Shown in pieces: positions 1 to 8,212 of a stretch of DNA of 64,000 nt. Numbering within the stretch: position 1 is the first letter of the stretch; every line of letters begins with the position of its first letter. A model generated the notes under the pieces. It was not told the origin of the DNA and did no database searches. It saw only the letters and a list, made by a program, of their open reading frames with translations. The translations under genes were made by a program, and so were the position numbers. The DNA comes from Aridibaculum aurantiacum (lineage in GTDB: Bacteria; Bacteroidota; Bacteroidia; Chitinophagales; Chitinophagaceae), in assembly GCF_017355875.1 (NCBI RefSeq), contig NZ_JAFEWC010000003.1, forward strand, positions 67,001-131,000, in the 5' to 3' direction.

Positions 1-453
1 CGCAGTAAGATGGTTAACCGCCAGCAGTTGAATGATCTTGCTATCAAGATCGGTCTCAAGAAAATTACGCTGTACAATAAGTTTGATGGTTCGCTGAAAG
101 GCAGCCAAATTTTTGGCAACACACTTGAAGCATTGGTTGGTGCCGTTTATCTTGATAAAGGTTACAAGCGCACGCAAACATGGGTGCAAAAACATATCAT
201 CATCCCTCATTTATATGTTGATGACCTGGAAAACATTGACATCAACCTGAAGAATAAACTGATTGGCTGGGCGAGCAAAAATGGCCGCATACTTACTTTT
301 CAAACGCTTGATGAAAAGCTTGAAAATAGCCGACGTGTTTTTACCGTTGCCGCAGTGCTGGATGGCGAGCAACTTAGTATCGGTAAAGCATTCAATAAAA
401 AAGATGCTAGCCAGATAGCCGCACAACTAGCTATAGAAAAGCTAGGTCTATAA
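1..453 (+). CDS. rnc: Ribonuclease III, C-terminal part (cut by window start)
   Basis: Double-strand-specific endoribonuclease used in rRNA and mRNA processing. The frame is open from base 1, so the Met at base 10 is probably internal and the 5' end lies outside the window. Visible are the last helices of the RNase III domain, with the GNTLEALVGAVYLD stretch that carries a catalytic acidic residue, then a double-stranded RNA-binding domain covering roughly the last 65 residues (KLIGWASKNG to AIEKLGL). The dsRBD is diverged but keeps the A-rich last helix. Family assignment is firm; only the N-terminal part with the signature motif is missing. Confidence 0.9.
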   Translation, partial: RSKMVNRQQLNDLAIKIGLKKITLYNKFDGSLKGSQIFGNTLEALVGAVYLDKGYKRTQTWVQKHIIIPHLYVDDLENIDINLKNKLIGWASKNGRILTFQTLDEKLENSRRVFTVAAVLDGEQLSIGKAFNKKDASQIAAQLAIEKLGL

Positions 454-484
454 CCCGCTCCTTTATTTCAAAAAAATTATTGGC

Positions 485-517
485 AATAAAAAAGGCCTCT
501 TCTTTTGGGAGAGGCCT
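485..517 (-). terminator. Hairpin terminator between convergent rnc and the secreted-protein gene
   Basis: AGGCCTCT (493-500) pairs with AGAGGCCT (510-517) across a 9-nt loop. The A-run at 487-493 becomes a T-run when read on the minus strand, so it fits best as the terminator of the minus-strand gene, though the stem could also stop rnc. Confidence 0.75.
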
Positions 518-536
518 AATGTTCTTTAAGTTTATG

Positions 537-926
537 TTAGGCTTTGGTTGCGCTTGATTGATCGTTCTTAGAAGCTACATTCTGCTCTTTTACAGCGCGT
601 GCAGCTTTGTTAGAAACATTAATCTCACCATTCATTGTTTTAGCAAAAATGGTAGTTGTGATAGTTTTAGGCAAACTGATGTAAGCAGCTCCATATTCAT
701 TGGTAGATGTAATAGTGATCAGGTTGTCTTCTTCATCAAACAGAACAACTGTTGATCCTTTTGGAAAATCACTTACCCAGATATTGGTTTTATCTTCCAG
801 TGCTACCACAGCAAGACGACTTTTTAAGGTAGTAGCCTCATCGTTTTGTGCAGATACAGTGATCACTGAAAATACAGTAGCAAGTATATAAAGGAAGAAA
901 AAACGGAAGTTGAATTGCTTTGCCAT
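537..926 (-). CDS. Small secreted protein of unknown function
   Basis: 129 residues. The N-terminus is a clear signal peptide: basic start, hydrophobic run FFFLYILATVFSVITV and a cleavage-like SAQ at about residue 27. The mature part is rich in beta-branched residues (STVVLFDEEDNLITI, TITTTIFA), suggesting a small beta-sandwich that would be periplasmic or surface-exposed; the tail is charged and disordered. I recognise no family. It is a monocistron flanked by a terminator and about 250 bp of non-coding sequence before the mce gene. Confidence 0.7.
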   Translation of the reverse strand: MAKQFNFRFFFLYILATVFSVITVSAQNDEATTLKSRLAVVALEDKTNIWVSDFPKGSTVVLFDEEDNLITITSTNEYGAAYISLPKTITTTIFAKTMNGEINVSNKAARAVKEQNVASKNDQSSATKA

Positions 927-1177
927 GTGAGCTCGCTTTGTTGTTGTTTCTACAGGTAAGGCAAGCCCTGTGCCAATTGGAAGAAAGCGTGTTTTTACGG
1001 TCTTCTAAAGCTTTTTCGACTATTGCTATAAAAAATAATTGTGTCTGATTGGAGTATCTAAATAAGTAGTTTCAGAACAAGTGGTTTTTGGTTCCTCATG
1101 TTGTTCTGTAATCCAATAAATGTGGTATTTATCAACCAATCAGTATATAGGTCTTAACTAAGATAATTAATTGTATA

Positions 1178-1582
1178 TCAAATATTTACATCTTGGCATA
1201 TTTCAATTAGAACACCATTAGTCCCCTTTGGATGCAGGAAGCAAACCAGCTTGTTATCTGCTCCTTTTTTCGGTTTTTCATTCAGTAAAACAAAGCCTTC
1301 CTGCTGTAATCGCTTCATCTCGTCTTCAATATTTTTAACCTCAAAGGCTATATGATGAATGCCTTCACCTTTTTTTTCAATGAACCTGGCAACTACGCCT
1401 TCAGGGTCCAAACTTTCCAATAATTCTACTTTCGATTCCCAAATCTGGAAAAATGCAGTATTGACTTTTTCCGACTCAACTACTTCTGTTTTATAACATG
1501 ACGTATTCAATATTTTTTCAAACAGTGGAATGGAAACCTCCAGGCTTTTTACGGCAATGCCTATATGCTCAATATTTTTCAT
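1178..1582 (-). CDS. mce: Methylmalonyl-CoA epimerase
   Basis: Interconverts (2R)- and (2S)-methylmalonyl-CoA, linking succinyl-CoA and propionyl-CoA metabolism in the cytoplasm. At 134 residues it is the normal size. It shows the vicinal-oxygen-chelate metal ligands: His in EHIGIAV at the N-terminus, His in GIHHIAFEV mid-protein, and Glu in GVLIEI near the C-terminus. It is divergent from iscS; a TAATTTTG promoter box at 1666-1673 (minus strand) is back to back with the iscS box. The mutase genes are not in this window. Confidence 0.9.
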   Translation of the reverse strand: MKNIEHIGIAVKSLEVSIPLFEKILNTSCYKTEVVESEKVNTAFFQIWESKVELLESLDPEGVVARFIEKKGEGIHHIAFEVKNIEDEMKRLQQEGFVLLNEKPKKGADNKLVCFLHPKGTNGVLIEICQDVNI

Positions 1583-1688
1583 TGAAAGAAGAAGTTAAGA
1601 AGGATGAGTAAATACTGCCTCATGTTACGAAATCAGGAAAAACAGCAAAGGCAGCTTTAATGGCACAAAATTATAGGTGCTATTGGTT

Positions 1689-1696
1689 TACTTTTG
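1689..1696 (+). promoter_or_regulatory. Bacteroidota-type -7 promoter box for iscS
   Basis: TACTTTTG matches TAnnTTTG and lies about 35 bp before the iscS start. No convincing -33 TTTG was seen at the right spacing. Confidence 0.5.
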
Positions 1697-1731
1697 TGTA
1701 AATACAAGTAGTAGTTAAAATATTGGTTCTT

Positions 1732-2949
1732 ATGTTGAAATTACCCGTTTATCTTGATAATAATGCCACTACACCATGTGATCCTCGTGTAGTAGAAGCA
1801 ATGATTCCATATTTCACTGAAAGCTTTGGTAATGCTGCCAGCAGAAACCATCCTTTTGGTTGGGCAGCTGAAGAAGCTGTTGATTATGCGCGTGAACAAG
1901 TTGCCAAATTGATAGGTGCTGATCCTAAAGAGATCATCTTCACCAGTGGAGCAACAGAAGCCGACAACCTGGCTATCAAAGGTGTTTTTGAGATGTACGC
2001 CAGCAAAGGCAACCACATCATCACAGCTAATACTGAGCATAAAGCAGTATTGGATACCTGTAAACACGTAGAAAAACTAGGTGGTGAGGTTACTTACCTG
2101 AATGTGAAGGAAGATGGCCTGATTGATCTGCAAGAACTGGAAGCAGCCATTAAGCCGAACACGATCCTTATTTCCATTATGTATGCTAATAACGAAATTG
2201 GCGTTGTGCAGCCTATGCGTGAAATAAGCGCAATAGCAAAAAAACATGGCGTTCTTGTATTTAGCGATGCAGTTCAGGCTGTTGGTAAAATACCTGTTGA
2301 TGTAAATAAAGACGGCATTGACCTTATGGCTTTCACCGGTCATAAAATGTACGGTCCTAAGGGTATAGGTGCTTTATATGTGCGTCGTAAAAATCCTCGT
2401 GTAAAAGTTACTGCCCAAATGGATGGCGGCGGCCACGAAAGAGGTATGCGTAGTGGTACATTGAACGTTCCTGGCATTGTAGGTTTTGGTAAAGCTGCTG
2501 AGCTTGCCCGCCTGGAAATGGACCAGGATGCAAAAAGATTAGGTGCTTTACGCGACAAACTGGAAACAGAATTACTTAAAATAGAAGAAGCGTATGTAAA
2601 TGGAAACCGTGAACATAGGCTGCCACATGTTACCAATATCTCTTTCAAACACGTAGAGGGTGAAGGTTTATTGATGGGCTTTAATAAGAATATTGCTCTT
2701 AGTTCAGGTTCAGCATGTACATCAGCTTCTTTGGAGCCTAGTTATGTACTGAAGGCTCTTGGTTTGGGAGATGACCTTGCGCATAGTTCACTTCGTTTCG
2801 GCTTAGGACGTTTCACCACTGAAGAGCAGATCGATTATACAATTGAACAGGTTTCTAATACCGTTCTGAAGCTGCGCGAAATGAGCCCACTTTGGGAGAT
2901 GTACAAAGAAGGTATCGACCTGAATTCAATTGAGTGGGCACACCACTAA
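1732..2949 (+). CDS. iscS: Cysteine desulfurase IscS
   Basis: PLP enzyme that takes sulfur from L-cysteine and passes it to IscU for Fe-S assembly and to tRNA thiolation. The start at 1732 gives 405 residues; an in-frame ATG lies at 1723. With the 1732 start the PLP lysine is K205 ([10 protein letters not shown]) and the persulfide cysteine is C329 ([10 protein letters not shown]), almost the numbering of E. coli IscS (K206, C328). The N-terminal substrate loop [13 protein letters not shown] is intact. It leads a three-gene iscS-iscU-iscA run. No iscR, hscBA or fdx follows, so the rest of the system would be elsewhere. Confidence 0.95.
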   Translation: MLKLPVYLDNNATTPCDPRVVEAMIPYFTESFGNAASRNHPFGWAAEEAVDYAREQVAKLIGADPKEIIFTSGATEADNLAIKGVFEMYASKGNHIITANTEHKAVLDTCKHVEKLGGEVTYLNVKEDGLIDLQELEAAIKPNTILISIMYANNEIGVVQPMREISAIAKKHGVLVFSDAVQAVGKIPVDVNKDGIDLMAFTGHKMYGPKGIGALYVRRKNPRVKVTAQMDGGGHERGMRSGTLNVPGIVGFGKAAELARLEMDQDAKRLGALRDKLETELLKIEEAYVNGNREHRLPHVTNISFKHVEGEGLLMGFNKNIALSSGSACTSASLEPSYVLKALGLGDDLAHSSLRFGLGRFTTEEQIDYTIEQVSNTVLKLREMSPLWEMYKEGIDLNSIEWAHH

Positions 2950-3013
2950 TTTTAAGGAACTGCTAATTCTTAGGTTCGTAAAACAATAACACGACCAAAG
3001 GGTTAAACAGTTG

Positions 3014-3021
3014 TAATTTTG
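3014..3021 (+). promoter_or_regulatory. -7 promoter box upstream of iscU
   Basis: TAATTTTG matches TAnnTTTG, 38 bp before the iscU start in the 110-bp iscS-iscU gap. It suggests iscU-iscA can be transcribed separately from iscS. Confidence 0.45.
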
Positions 3022-3059
3022 TAGTCAACATTTTAAAAAACGATCTAAATAATAATATT

Positions 3060-3479
3060 ATGGCTTACTCAGAAAAACTAATTGATCATTACCAAAACCC
3101 GAAGAACGTAGGTACACTGGATAAAGGAAAGAAGAATGTAGGTACCGGTTTGGTAGGTGCTCCTGAATGTGGTGACGTAATGCGTCTCCAAATAGAAGTA
3201 GACGAAGCAACAGGTGTGATCTCTGATGCTAAGTTCAAAACTTTTGGTTGTGGTTCGGCTATTGCTTCTTCTTCTCTTGCAACAGAATGGTTAAAAGGTA
3301 AAACTGTTGACCAGGCTTTGACTATTGACAATATGGAAATAGTAGAAGAACTGAACCTGCCTCCGGTTAAAATCCACTGTTCGGTATTAGCTGAAGATGC
3401 CATCAAGGCTGCAATCAACGATTATAGGGCAAAGAATGGCCTGGAGCAGATCAAATTTGAAGAAAGTGTAGTTCACTAG
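3060..3479 (+). CDS. iscU: Fe-S cluster assembly scaffold IscU
   Basis: Scaffold on which [2Fe-2S] clusters are built from IscS sulfur. 139 residues. The three cluster-ligand cysteines are present: C37 (APECGD, with the adjacent Asp39 that favours cluster release), C64 (FGCGSA) and C107 (HCSVLAED). The LPPVK motif at 100-104, the docking site of the HscA chaperone, is intact, which identifies it as IscU rather than SufU. It lies between iscS and iscA, matching its role. Confidence 0.95.
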   Translation: MAYSEKLIDHYQNPKNVGTLDKGKKNVGTGLVGAPECGDVMRLQIEVDEATGVISDAKFKTFGCGSAIASSSLATEWLKGKTVDQALTIDNMEIVEELNLPPVKIHCSVLAEDAIKAAINDYRAKNGLEQIKFEESVVH

Positions 3480-3547
3480 TAGTAAGAGCTGCCAGCTCGA
3501 ATAAGTTTCAAAAGCTGGTGGCACATCTTAATGCTAAAACAGGCGAT

Positions 3548-3877
3548 ATGATTTATGTAAGTGATAAGGCTGCCGCTAAGGTTGAAAGATTGAAAGAAGA
3601 GGCAGATATAAAAACTGGTGATTTCTTTTTAAGAGTATCAGTAGTTGGTGGAGGTTGTAGTGGATTAAGCTATAAACTGGATTTCGACAACGAAAAGAAG
3701 CCAATGGACCAGGAGTTTGAAGACAATGGGGTAAAAGTGGTTACTGATCTGAAAAGTTTTCTTTATCTGGTAAATACCACCTTAGATTTCTCTGATGGAT
3801 TGAATGGTAAAGGATTTTACTTCAGCAATCCGAATGCTAGCCGCAGTTGTGGTTGTGGCGAGAGTTTTGCAGTATAA
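3548..3877 (+). CDS. iscA: IscA/HesB-type iron-sulfur carrier protein
   Basis: A-type carrier that delivers Fe-S clusters to apo-proteins. The three ligand cysteines are visible: one in GGGCSGLSY and two in the C-terminal SCGCGES. I chose ATG 3548 (109 residues, MIYVSDKAAAKV), which matches the usual ~107-residue length and N-terminus. A GTG at 3518 would add ten residues (VAHLNAKTGD) that do not resemble the family. Only about 70 bp separate it from iscU, and a strong terminator follows directly, so it is the last gene of the isc run. Confidence 0.9.
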   Translation: MIYVSDKAAAKVERLKEEADIKTGDFFLRVSVVGGGCSGLSYKLDFDNEKKPMDQEFEDNGVKVVTDLKSFLYLVNTTLDFSDGLNGKGFYFSNPNASRSCGCGESFAV

Positions 3878-3899
3878 TTTTTTTATAGATTAAGGTATG

Positions 3900-3940
3900 A
3901 AACGTCTTTGTATAGTATGTACAAAGGCGTTTCTGTTTTT
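3900..3940 (+). terminator. Terminator of the isc genes
   Basis: A 13-bp stem (3900-3912 with 3920-3932, one G-T pair) and a 7-nt loop, followed by CTGTTTTT. It lies 23 bp after iscA and next to the convergent proline-rich gene. Confidence 0.85.
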
Positions 3941-3941
3941 A

Positions 3942-4211
3942 TTAATCTTCTTTCTTAACCTTTGGTGGAGGTGGAGGTAGCTTTTCAACTTTAGGTGCCG
4001 GAGGTGGAGGCGGAGGTAGTTTAGCCTCTTTCACTGTTGGCGGTGCTGGTGGAGGCGGTGGAGCTTGCGGAGCCGGCGGTGGAGGTGGAGGCGTACGTTG
4101 CTCCGTAGTAGATTTCTGTTTCTTTTCTCTTTTTTCGGTTTGGGCACCAGCAGTAGTACATGCAAAAATGCCAAACACTGTAGCTAGTGCTACAAATGAT
4201 TTTACTTTCAT
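3942..4211 (-). CDS. Proline-rich exported low-complexity protein
   Basis: 89 residues from the ATG at 4211; an ATG at 4247 would put 12 residues in front of the signal peptide. The N-terminus MKVKSFVALATVFGIFACTTAGAQ is a signal peptide with a Cys in its hydrophobic end, though the AGAQ site suggests ordinary signal peptidase cleavage. The rest is runs of 4-6 prolines separated by Ala, Lys, Val and Glu (PPPPPPAPQAP, KLPPPPPKVKKED), probably extended polyproline-II rods. Such stretches usually span the periplasm or tether to wall or membrane. No family recognised; the DNA repeats make expansion and contraction likely. Confidence 0.6.
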   Translation of the reverse strand: MKVKSFVALATVFGIFACTTAGAQTEKREKKQKSTTEQRTPPPPPPAPQAPPPPPAPPTVKEAKLPPPPPPAPKVEKLPPPPPKVKKED

Positions 4212-4260
4212 AACAATGGTTTTAGACGGAGATGCAGTAGCAAGCATTTTCCATAAAGCA

Positions 4261-4286
4261 CAAATCCCTGCAATTGCAGGGATTTG
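4261..4286. repeat. 26-bp perfect palindrome
   Basis: CAAATCCCTGCAA followed by its exact reverse complement with no spacer. It lies 50 bp upstream of the proline-rich gene and 122 bp downstream of the next minus-strand gene. There is no T-run on either side, so it may be a terminator core without a tail, a protein-binding site, or an RNA hairpin. A weaker hairpin (CAACGGTT / AACCGTAGTTG) lies at 4312-4335. Confidence 0.6.
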
Positions 4287-4407
4287 ATTAACAGCTTAGT
4301 TTTGACCGGAGCAACGGTTCAAAATAACCGTAGTTGTTGTCAGACAGATGTTAGACATCAATGGTCTGCCACCTGCTGCTTCTGCCTCACATATTCATTT
4401 TTATCAA

Positions 4408-5589
4408 TTATTGTAATAGTAGTGTGCTTACAAGGTTTTGCGTAGCATTGTGTAATACCACTCTGTATAAACCTGTTGAAATTGTAGATTTTAATTCTAC
4501 TACCATAGATTGGTTTTGGCCATCGTGGCGGATAACCTGGTTGTGAACCTGCTGTCCATTATTCTTTAAAACTGAAAGACGATACTCACCTTTCGCTATA
4601 TTATTCAGCTGAATAGCAATAGAGGTAGCGCCAGGTTGTGCAGTAGCTACAAAATCTTTCCCTCTTGAACCAAAATTTACTGCAACCACTTTACTTACCC
4701 GGCTGCTCATTCTTTCCTTTATCAAAAGCCTGTAGTAGTTAGCACCATTAGCAGGAGCGTTATGAGTGGCAGAAAGTGAAGAAACGTTGTTACTTCCTCC
4801 GGCTGTTGTGGTAGCCACTGTGCTAAATGATCTTCCATCAGTAGAATGCTGGAGGTCGTAACCTTCAATGCCATGTTGATTGGCTACCGACCACTGCACC
4901 AAAACAGATGAAGTAAGTTTAGTTGCTTTAAGGTCTAATAAGGTAACAGGAAGCGTTACATTAGTGGCATAATTAGATAATGTAGTTGCATTTCCAGGTG
5001 CGCTCCAGTCAGTAGAATTATTGTCATTAGGAACAGCATCAAAACTTCCATGACTATTGTTGTCGCCGGTAATATAAAATTGTACATCACCTGGACTAGC
5101 GTGTTGTATCAGTGATAATGGCACACGTAATTCAATGAATCCATTTTCATTTGTTGTGGTAATGTTTTCTGCAAATTCTGTATTGGCAACACCATCATAA
5201 CCGCCCCACGCCGCACCGTCCCATACATTGTATTGGGCATAATCACCAAAGTGACCACGAAAAGCAAAGTCAGGTTTGTTTGTATGATTATAGGTTACCT
5301 GCCTTGCCCATGAGTCGTTCGTGGCGCCACCAGCTTTTGTATTAACTATAAAGGCCCACGACATCCAGGTTTGTGCAGAAACTTCTGCGCCGAAGTATAC
5401 ATAGTTTGCATCAGCTGTTACATACAAAGCTTTCGCATTGGCGCCGGCCCATCCTGGTATATTGTTGCCCACCGCTATTGGCGAACCCCAGCCTTCGCTT
5501 GGTGAAATAACTCCATCCAAAGTAGGAGTACCAGCATAAGAAAATTGAATAGCCATAGAGGCCACAAAGAGTGTAAAGATTTTTTTCAT
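4408..5589 (-). CDS. Secreted protein with CBM9/DOMON-like domain and probable T9SS C-terminal tail
   Basis: 393 residues. The signal peptide MKKIFTLFVASMAIQFSYAG is followed by a roughly 190-residue beta-rich region (TPTLDGVISPSEGWG, ALYVTADANYVYFGAEV, ENGFIELRVPLSLI) that has the look of carbohydrate-binding CBM9/DOMON-type sandwiches. Next comes a fibronectin-like module (VLVQWSVANQHGIEGYDLQHS), then a C-terminal domain ending GLYRVVLHNATQNLVSTLLLQ, like the type A sorting signals removed by PorU. That fits export by the T9SS encoded elsewhere in this window. The substrate is unknown. No catalytic motif was seen. Confidence 0.7.
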   Translation of the reverse strand: MKKIFTLFVASMAIQFSYAGTPTLDGVISPSEGWGSPIAVGNNIPGWAGANAKALYVTADANYVYFGAEVSAQTWMSWAFIVNTKAGGATNDSWARQVTYNHTNKPDFAFRGHFGDYAQYNVWDGAAWGGYDGVANTEFAENITTTNENGFIELRVPLSLIQHASPGDVQFYITGDNNSHGSFDAVPNDNNSTDWSAPGNATTLSNYATNVTLPVTLLDLKATKLTSSVLVQWSVANQHGIEGYDLQHSTDGRSFSTVATTTAGGSNNVSSLSATHNAPANGANYYRLLIKERMSSRVSKVVAVNFGSRGKDFVATAQPGATSIAIQLNNIAKGEYRLSVLKNNGQQVHNQVIRHDGQNQSMVVELKSTISTGLYRVVLHNATQNLVSTLLLQ

Positions 5590-5640
5590 ATAGCATTTAG
5601 TTTGTGTACAATTTACATATTCTTTATTTAACTGAAAATC

Positions 5641-5673
5641 TTGAATAGATTATTTTCAATCGCAGTAGTTTTG
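5641..5673 (+). promoter_or_regulatory. Promoter of gldF
   Basis: TAGTTTTG (5666-5673) matches TAnnTTTG, with a TTG at 5641-5643 about 22 bp upstream. The predicted transcript start falls at about 5677-5680, at or next to the gldF ATG. Confidence 0.5.
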
Positions 5674-5678
5674 AGCTT

Positions 5679-6401
5679 ATGTGGATGATTTGCAAAAAGG
5701 AATGGCGGCAATTTTTTAGCAGTCTTACAGGTTATATAGCTATCGTGGTTTTTCTGTTGTTAATGGGTTTGTTCCTGTTTGTTTTTCCTGCATCCAGCAT
5801 TCTCGATTTTGGTTATGCTTCCCTGGAGAACTTTTTTTCACTTGCACCTTTTGTAATGCTTTTCCTGGTTCCAACCATTACCATGCGAAGCATAGCAGAT
5901 GAATATAAAAGCGGCACTTTTGAGTTACTAAAAACGCTTCCTGTAAGTCCTGCTAATATAGTGTGGGGTAAATACCTGGGATGTTTGTTAGTAGTGGCTA
6001 TTGCATTGCTTCCAACCGTAGTTTATGCCGTAAGTATTCAGCAACTAAGTGCACGGGGTGGTATAGATGTAGGAGCTACTACCGGTAGTTATATTGGTTT
6101 ACTTATGCTTGGTGCAGTGTATACAGCAGTAGGTATTTGTGCAAGCAGTTTTACAAACAATACAGTTGTTGCTTTTATTGTTTCGGCCTTTATCTGCTTC
6201 TTCCTCTACAGTGGTTTTAATGCTATCAGCAACCTTTCGCTGTTTAATGCAGGAGCTGATTATTACATAGAAATGTTGGGAATAGATTTTCATTACCGCA
6301 GTATCAGCAGGGGAGTGATAGACACCCGCGATATCATTTATTTTTTTGCTGTTATCTTCCTTTTCCTGCTGGTAACACAGCGGAACCTGGTAAGGAGATA
6401 A
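5679..6401 (+). CDS. gldF: Gliding-motility ABC transporter permease GldF
   Basis: Inner-membrane permease subunit of the GldAFG ABC transporter needed for gliding in many Bacteroidota. 240 residues with six hydrophobic segments. The ABC-2 hallmarks are visible: KEWRQFFSSLTGYIA at the start, then TMRSIADEYKSGTFELLKTLPVSP, the conserved cytoplasmic loop of GldF/NosY-type permeases. A second ATG lies at 5685, and the promoter suggests a nearly leaderless message. gldG follows 37 bp later. The ATPase gldA is not in this window. Confidence 0.9.
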   Translation: MWMICKKEWRQFFSSLTGYIAIVVFLLLMGLFLFVFPASSILDFGYASLENFFSLAPFVMLFLVPTITMRSIADEYKSGTFELLKTLPVSPANIVWGKYLGCLLVVAIALLPTVVYAVSIQQLSARGGIDVGATTGSYIGLLMLGAVYTAVGICASSFTNNTVVAFIVSAFICFFLYSGFNAISNLSLFNAGADYYIEMLGIDFHYRSISRGVIDTRDIIYFFAVIFLFLLVTQRNLVRR

Positions 6402-6438
6402 ACAATCAGAGTGAGCATCATTATTAATACAAGGGACA

Positions 6439-8148
6439 GTGATCGATAAAATATTAAAGAATAAATTTTGGTGGCTTTGGCTTACGCTCATACTGCTGGT
6501 AGTAGTGTATGTGGCTTCGCTTGGTAGGTTCAGGTTAGATCTTACTAAGGAAAAACGTTTTTCACTAAGCCCTTCTACCATCAACCTGCTACGTAACCTG
6601 GATGACGATGTGCAGGTGGATGTATTTCTTACCGGGGAACTTAGTTCTGGGTTTAGAAAGCTTAGTAATGCTACTGATGAGCTGCTGAGCGAGTTCAAAG
6701 AATATGGTGGAGCAAACGTTCAATACCGCTTCTTCCGGCCGGGTGAAGGCTTACCAGATAGCCTACGCATGGAGATTTATGATAGCCTGGTGCAGATGGG
6801 CGTTCGGCCTTTCACCAACCAGGTTACGGCCAAAGAAGGTGAAGAGACTTCTGAACGATTGATTTTTCCGGGAGCTATAGTAAGCTACAAAGACAGGCGC
6901 ATTGGCATAGACCTGATGAGTGGCAAGAGCGGGATGGATGAAGAAACAAGTTTAAATTATAGCGAGGCACTGCTTGAATTTAAACTGGCCGATGCCATAG
7001 ACAAACTTACCCGTACTGAAGTGCCAGTAATAGCATATGCAGCTGGTAATGGACAGCCACTTAACCCTACTGTGCGCGACCTGTTTGATGTACTCAGAAA
7101 TAACTATAACCTTGGCGTCCTCGACCTCCAGATCGGCCACTTAGACCCGCAGAAGATAAATGCTTTACTTGTAGTGAAGCCGGCTAATGCTTTCACGGAT
7201 GTAGAAAAGCTAAAGATTGATCAGTACGTGATGCAGGGTGGCAACGTCATCTGGTTCATTGATAAATTGTATGCAGAACTGGACAGTTTATACAGGTCAC
7301 AAGCTGACTTTGTTGCTTTTGATAAAAACCTGAACATAGACGACCAGTTGTTTAAGTATGGTGTTCGTATCAATGGAGATTTATTGCAAGACCTGAAATG
7401 TGCTAAGCTTCCAATGGTAGTGGGGCAGCGTGCAGATGGACAACCACAATTTTCACGTGTACCTTTTCCTTATTACCCTTTACTCACTTCTACAGGTACA
7501 CATCCTATTTCTAAAAACCTGGACGATGTATTGAGCATTTTTCCTTCTTCCATTGATACAGTACAAGCTCCCGGTATCAAGAAAACAATTTTACTAAGTA
7601 CCGATACATTAAGCCGTAGTTTAAGTACACCGGCTATAGTCACTTTACAATCAGTAAAAACAGAAGATGACATAAGAACCTTCAACCGTAGCTATGTGCC
7701 GGTGGCCGTGCTGTTAGAAGGAAAGTTCTCTTCACTCTATGCCAATCGACTTACCACTGCCTTGCGTGATAGCCTGCGAACTTATACAGATGTGCCATTT
7801 GCTGCATCCGGCGTAAAAGAGTCAAAACAGGTGGTAGTGAGTGATGCTGATATTGTGACCAATGTAGTAACCCAAAGTGAAGGTGCGCTGCCAATGGGAA
7901 CGCAGCAGTACGAAAATTATGCTTTTGCCAATAAAGAATTCCTGATGAACACGGTGGATTACATGGTTAGCAAGAGCGGCATACTGGAAACACGATCAAA
8001 AGATGTAACCCTGCGACTGCTGGATAAGCAGCGGGTTCAGAATGAAAAAACAAAATGGCAGCTTATAAACCTGCTGTTGCCCATACTCCTGGTACTACTT
8101 TTCGGATGGATCTACCAGGCCCTGCGTAAAAAGCAATATGCTAACTAA
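6439..8148 (+). CDS. gldG: Gliding-motility ABC transporter substrate-binding-like protein GldG
   Basis: 569 residues. One N-terminal membrane span (FWWLWLTLILLVVVYVASL) is followed by a large periplasmic region and a C-terminal span (LINLLLPILLVLLFGWIYQAL), the usual GldG architecture. The periplasmic part starts with the typical DLTKEKRFSLSPSTINLLRNL and includes the auxiliary-domain stretch VEKLKIDQYVMQGGNVIWFID. The start is GTG at 6439, preceded closely by AAGGGA; no ATG gives a family-like N-terminus. It partners with GldF in the same transcript and is thought to be part of the GldAFG transporter. Confidence 0.92.
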   Translation: MIDKILKNKFWWLWLTLILLVVVYVASLGRFRLDLTKEKRFSLSPSTINLLRNLDDDVQVDVFLTGELSSGFRKLSNATDELLSEFKEYGGANVQYRFFRPGEGLPDSLRMEIYDSLVQMGVRPFTNQVTAKEGEETSERLIFPGAIVSYKDRRIGIDLMSGKSGMDEETSLNYSEALLEFKLADAIDKLTRTEVPVIAYAAGNGQPLNPTVRDLFDVLRNNYNLGVLDLQIGHLDPQKINALLVVKPANAFTDVEKLKIDQYVMQGGNVIWFIDKLYAELDSLYRSQADFVAFDKNLNIDDQLFKYGVRINGDLLQDLKCAKLPMVVGQRADGQPQFSRVPFPYYPLLTSTGTHPISKNLDDVLSIFPSSIDTVQAPGIKKTILLSTDTLSRSLSTPAIVTLQSVKTEDDIRTFNRSYVPVAVLLEGKFSSLYANRLTTALRDSLRTYTDVPFAASGVKESKQVVVSDADIVTNVVTQSEGALPMGTQQYENYAFANKEFLMNTVDYMVSKSGILETRSKDVTLRLLDKQRVQNEKTKWQLINLLLPILLVLLFGWIYQALRKKQYAN

Positions 8149-8163
8149 GAGGACGGTATTTAT

Positions 8164-8196
8164 TTTGAAGTAATCCTTGTCCTAAGCATACATTTG
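8164..8196 (+). promoter_or_regulatory. Promoter of terC
   Basis: TTTG (8164-8167), a 21-bp spacer and TACATTTG (8189-8196) match both Bacteroidota elements. The terC ATG lies 16 bp beyond. This is the best-formed promoter in the window. Confidence 0.65.
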
Positions 8197-8212
8197 CACT
8201 CAATTTTTTTCA

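Noticed and set aside
6099-6698. 199-codon minus-strand ORF across the gldF-gldG junction
   Set aside because: Spans two real genes and their gap on the other strand, with low-complexity Ser-rich content.
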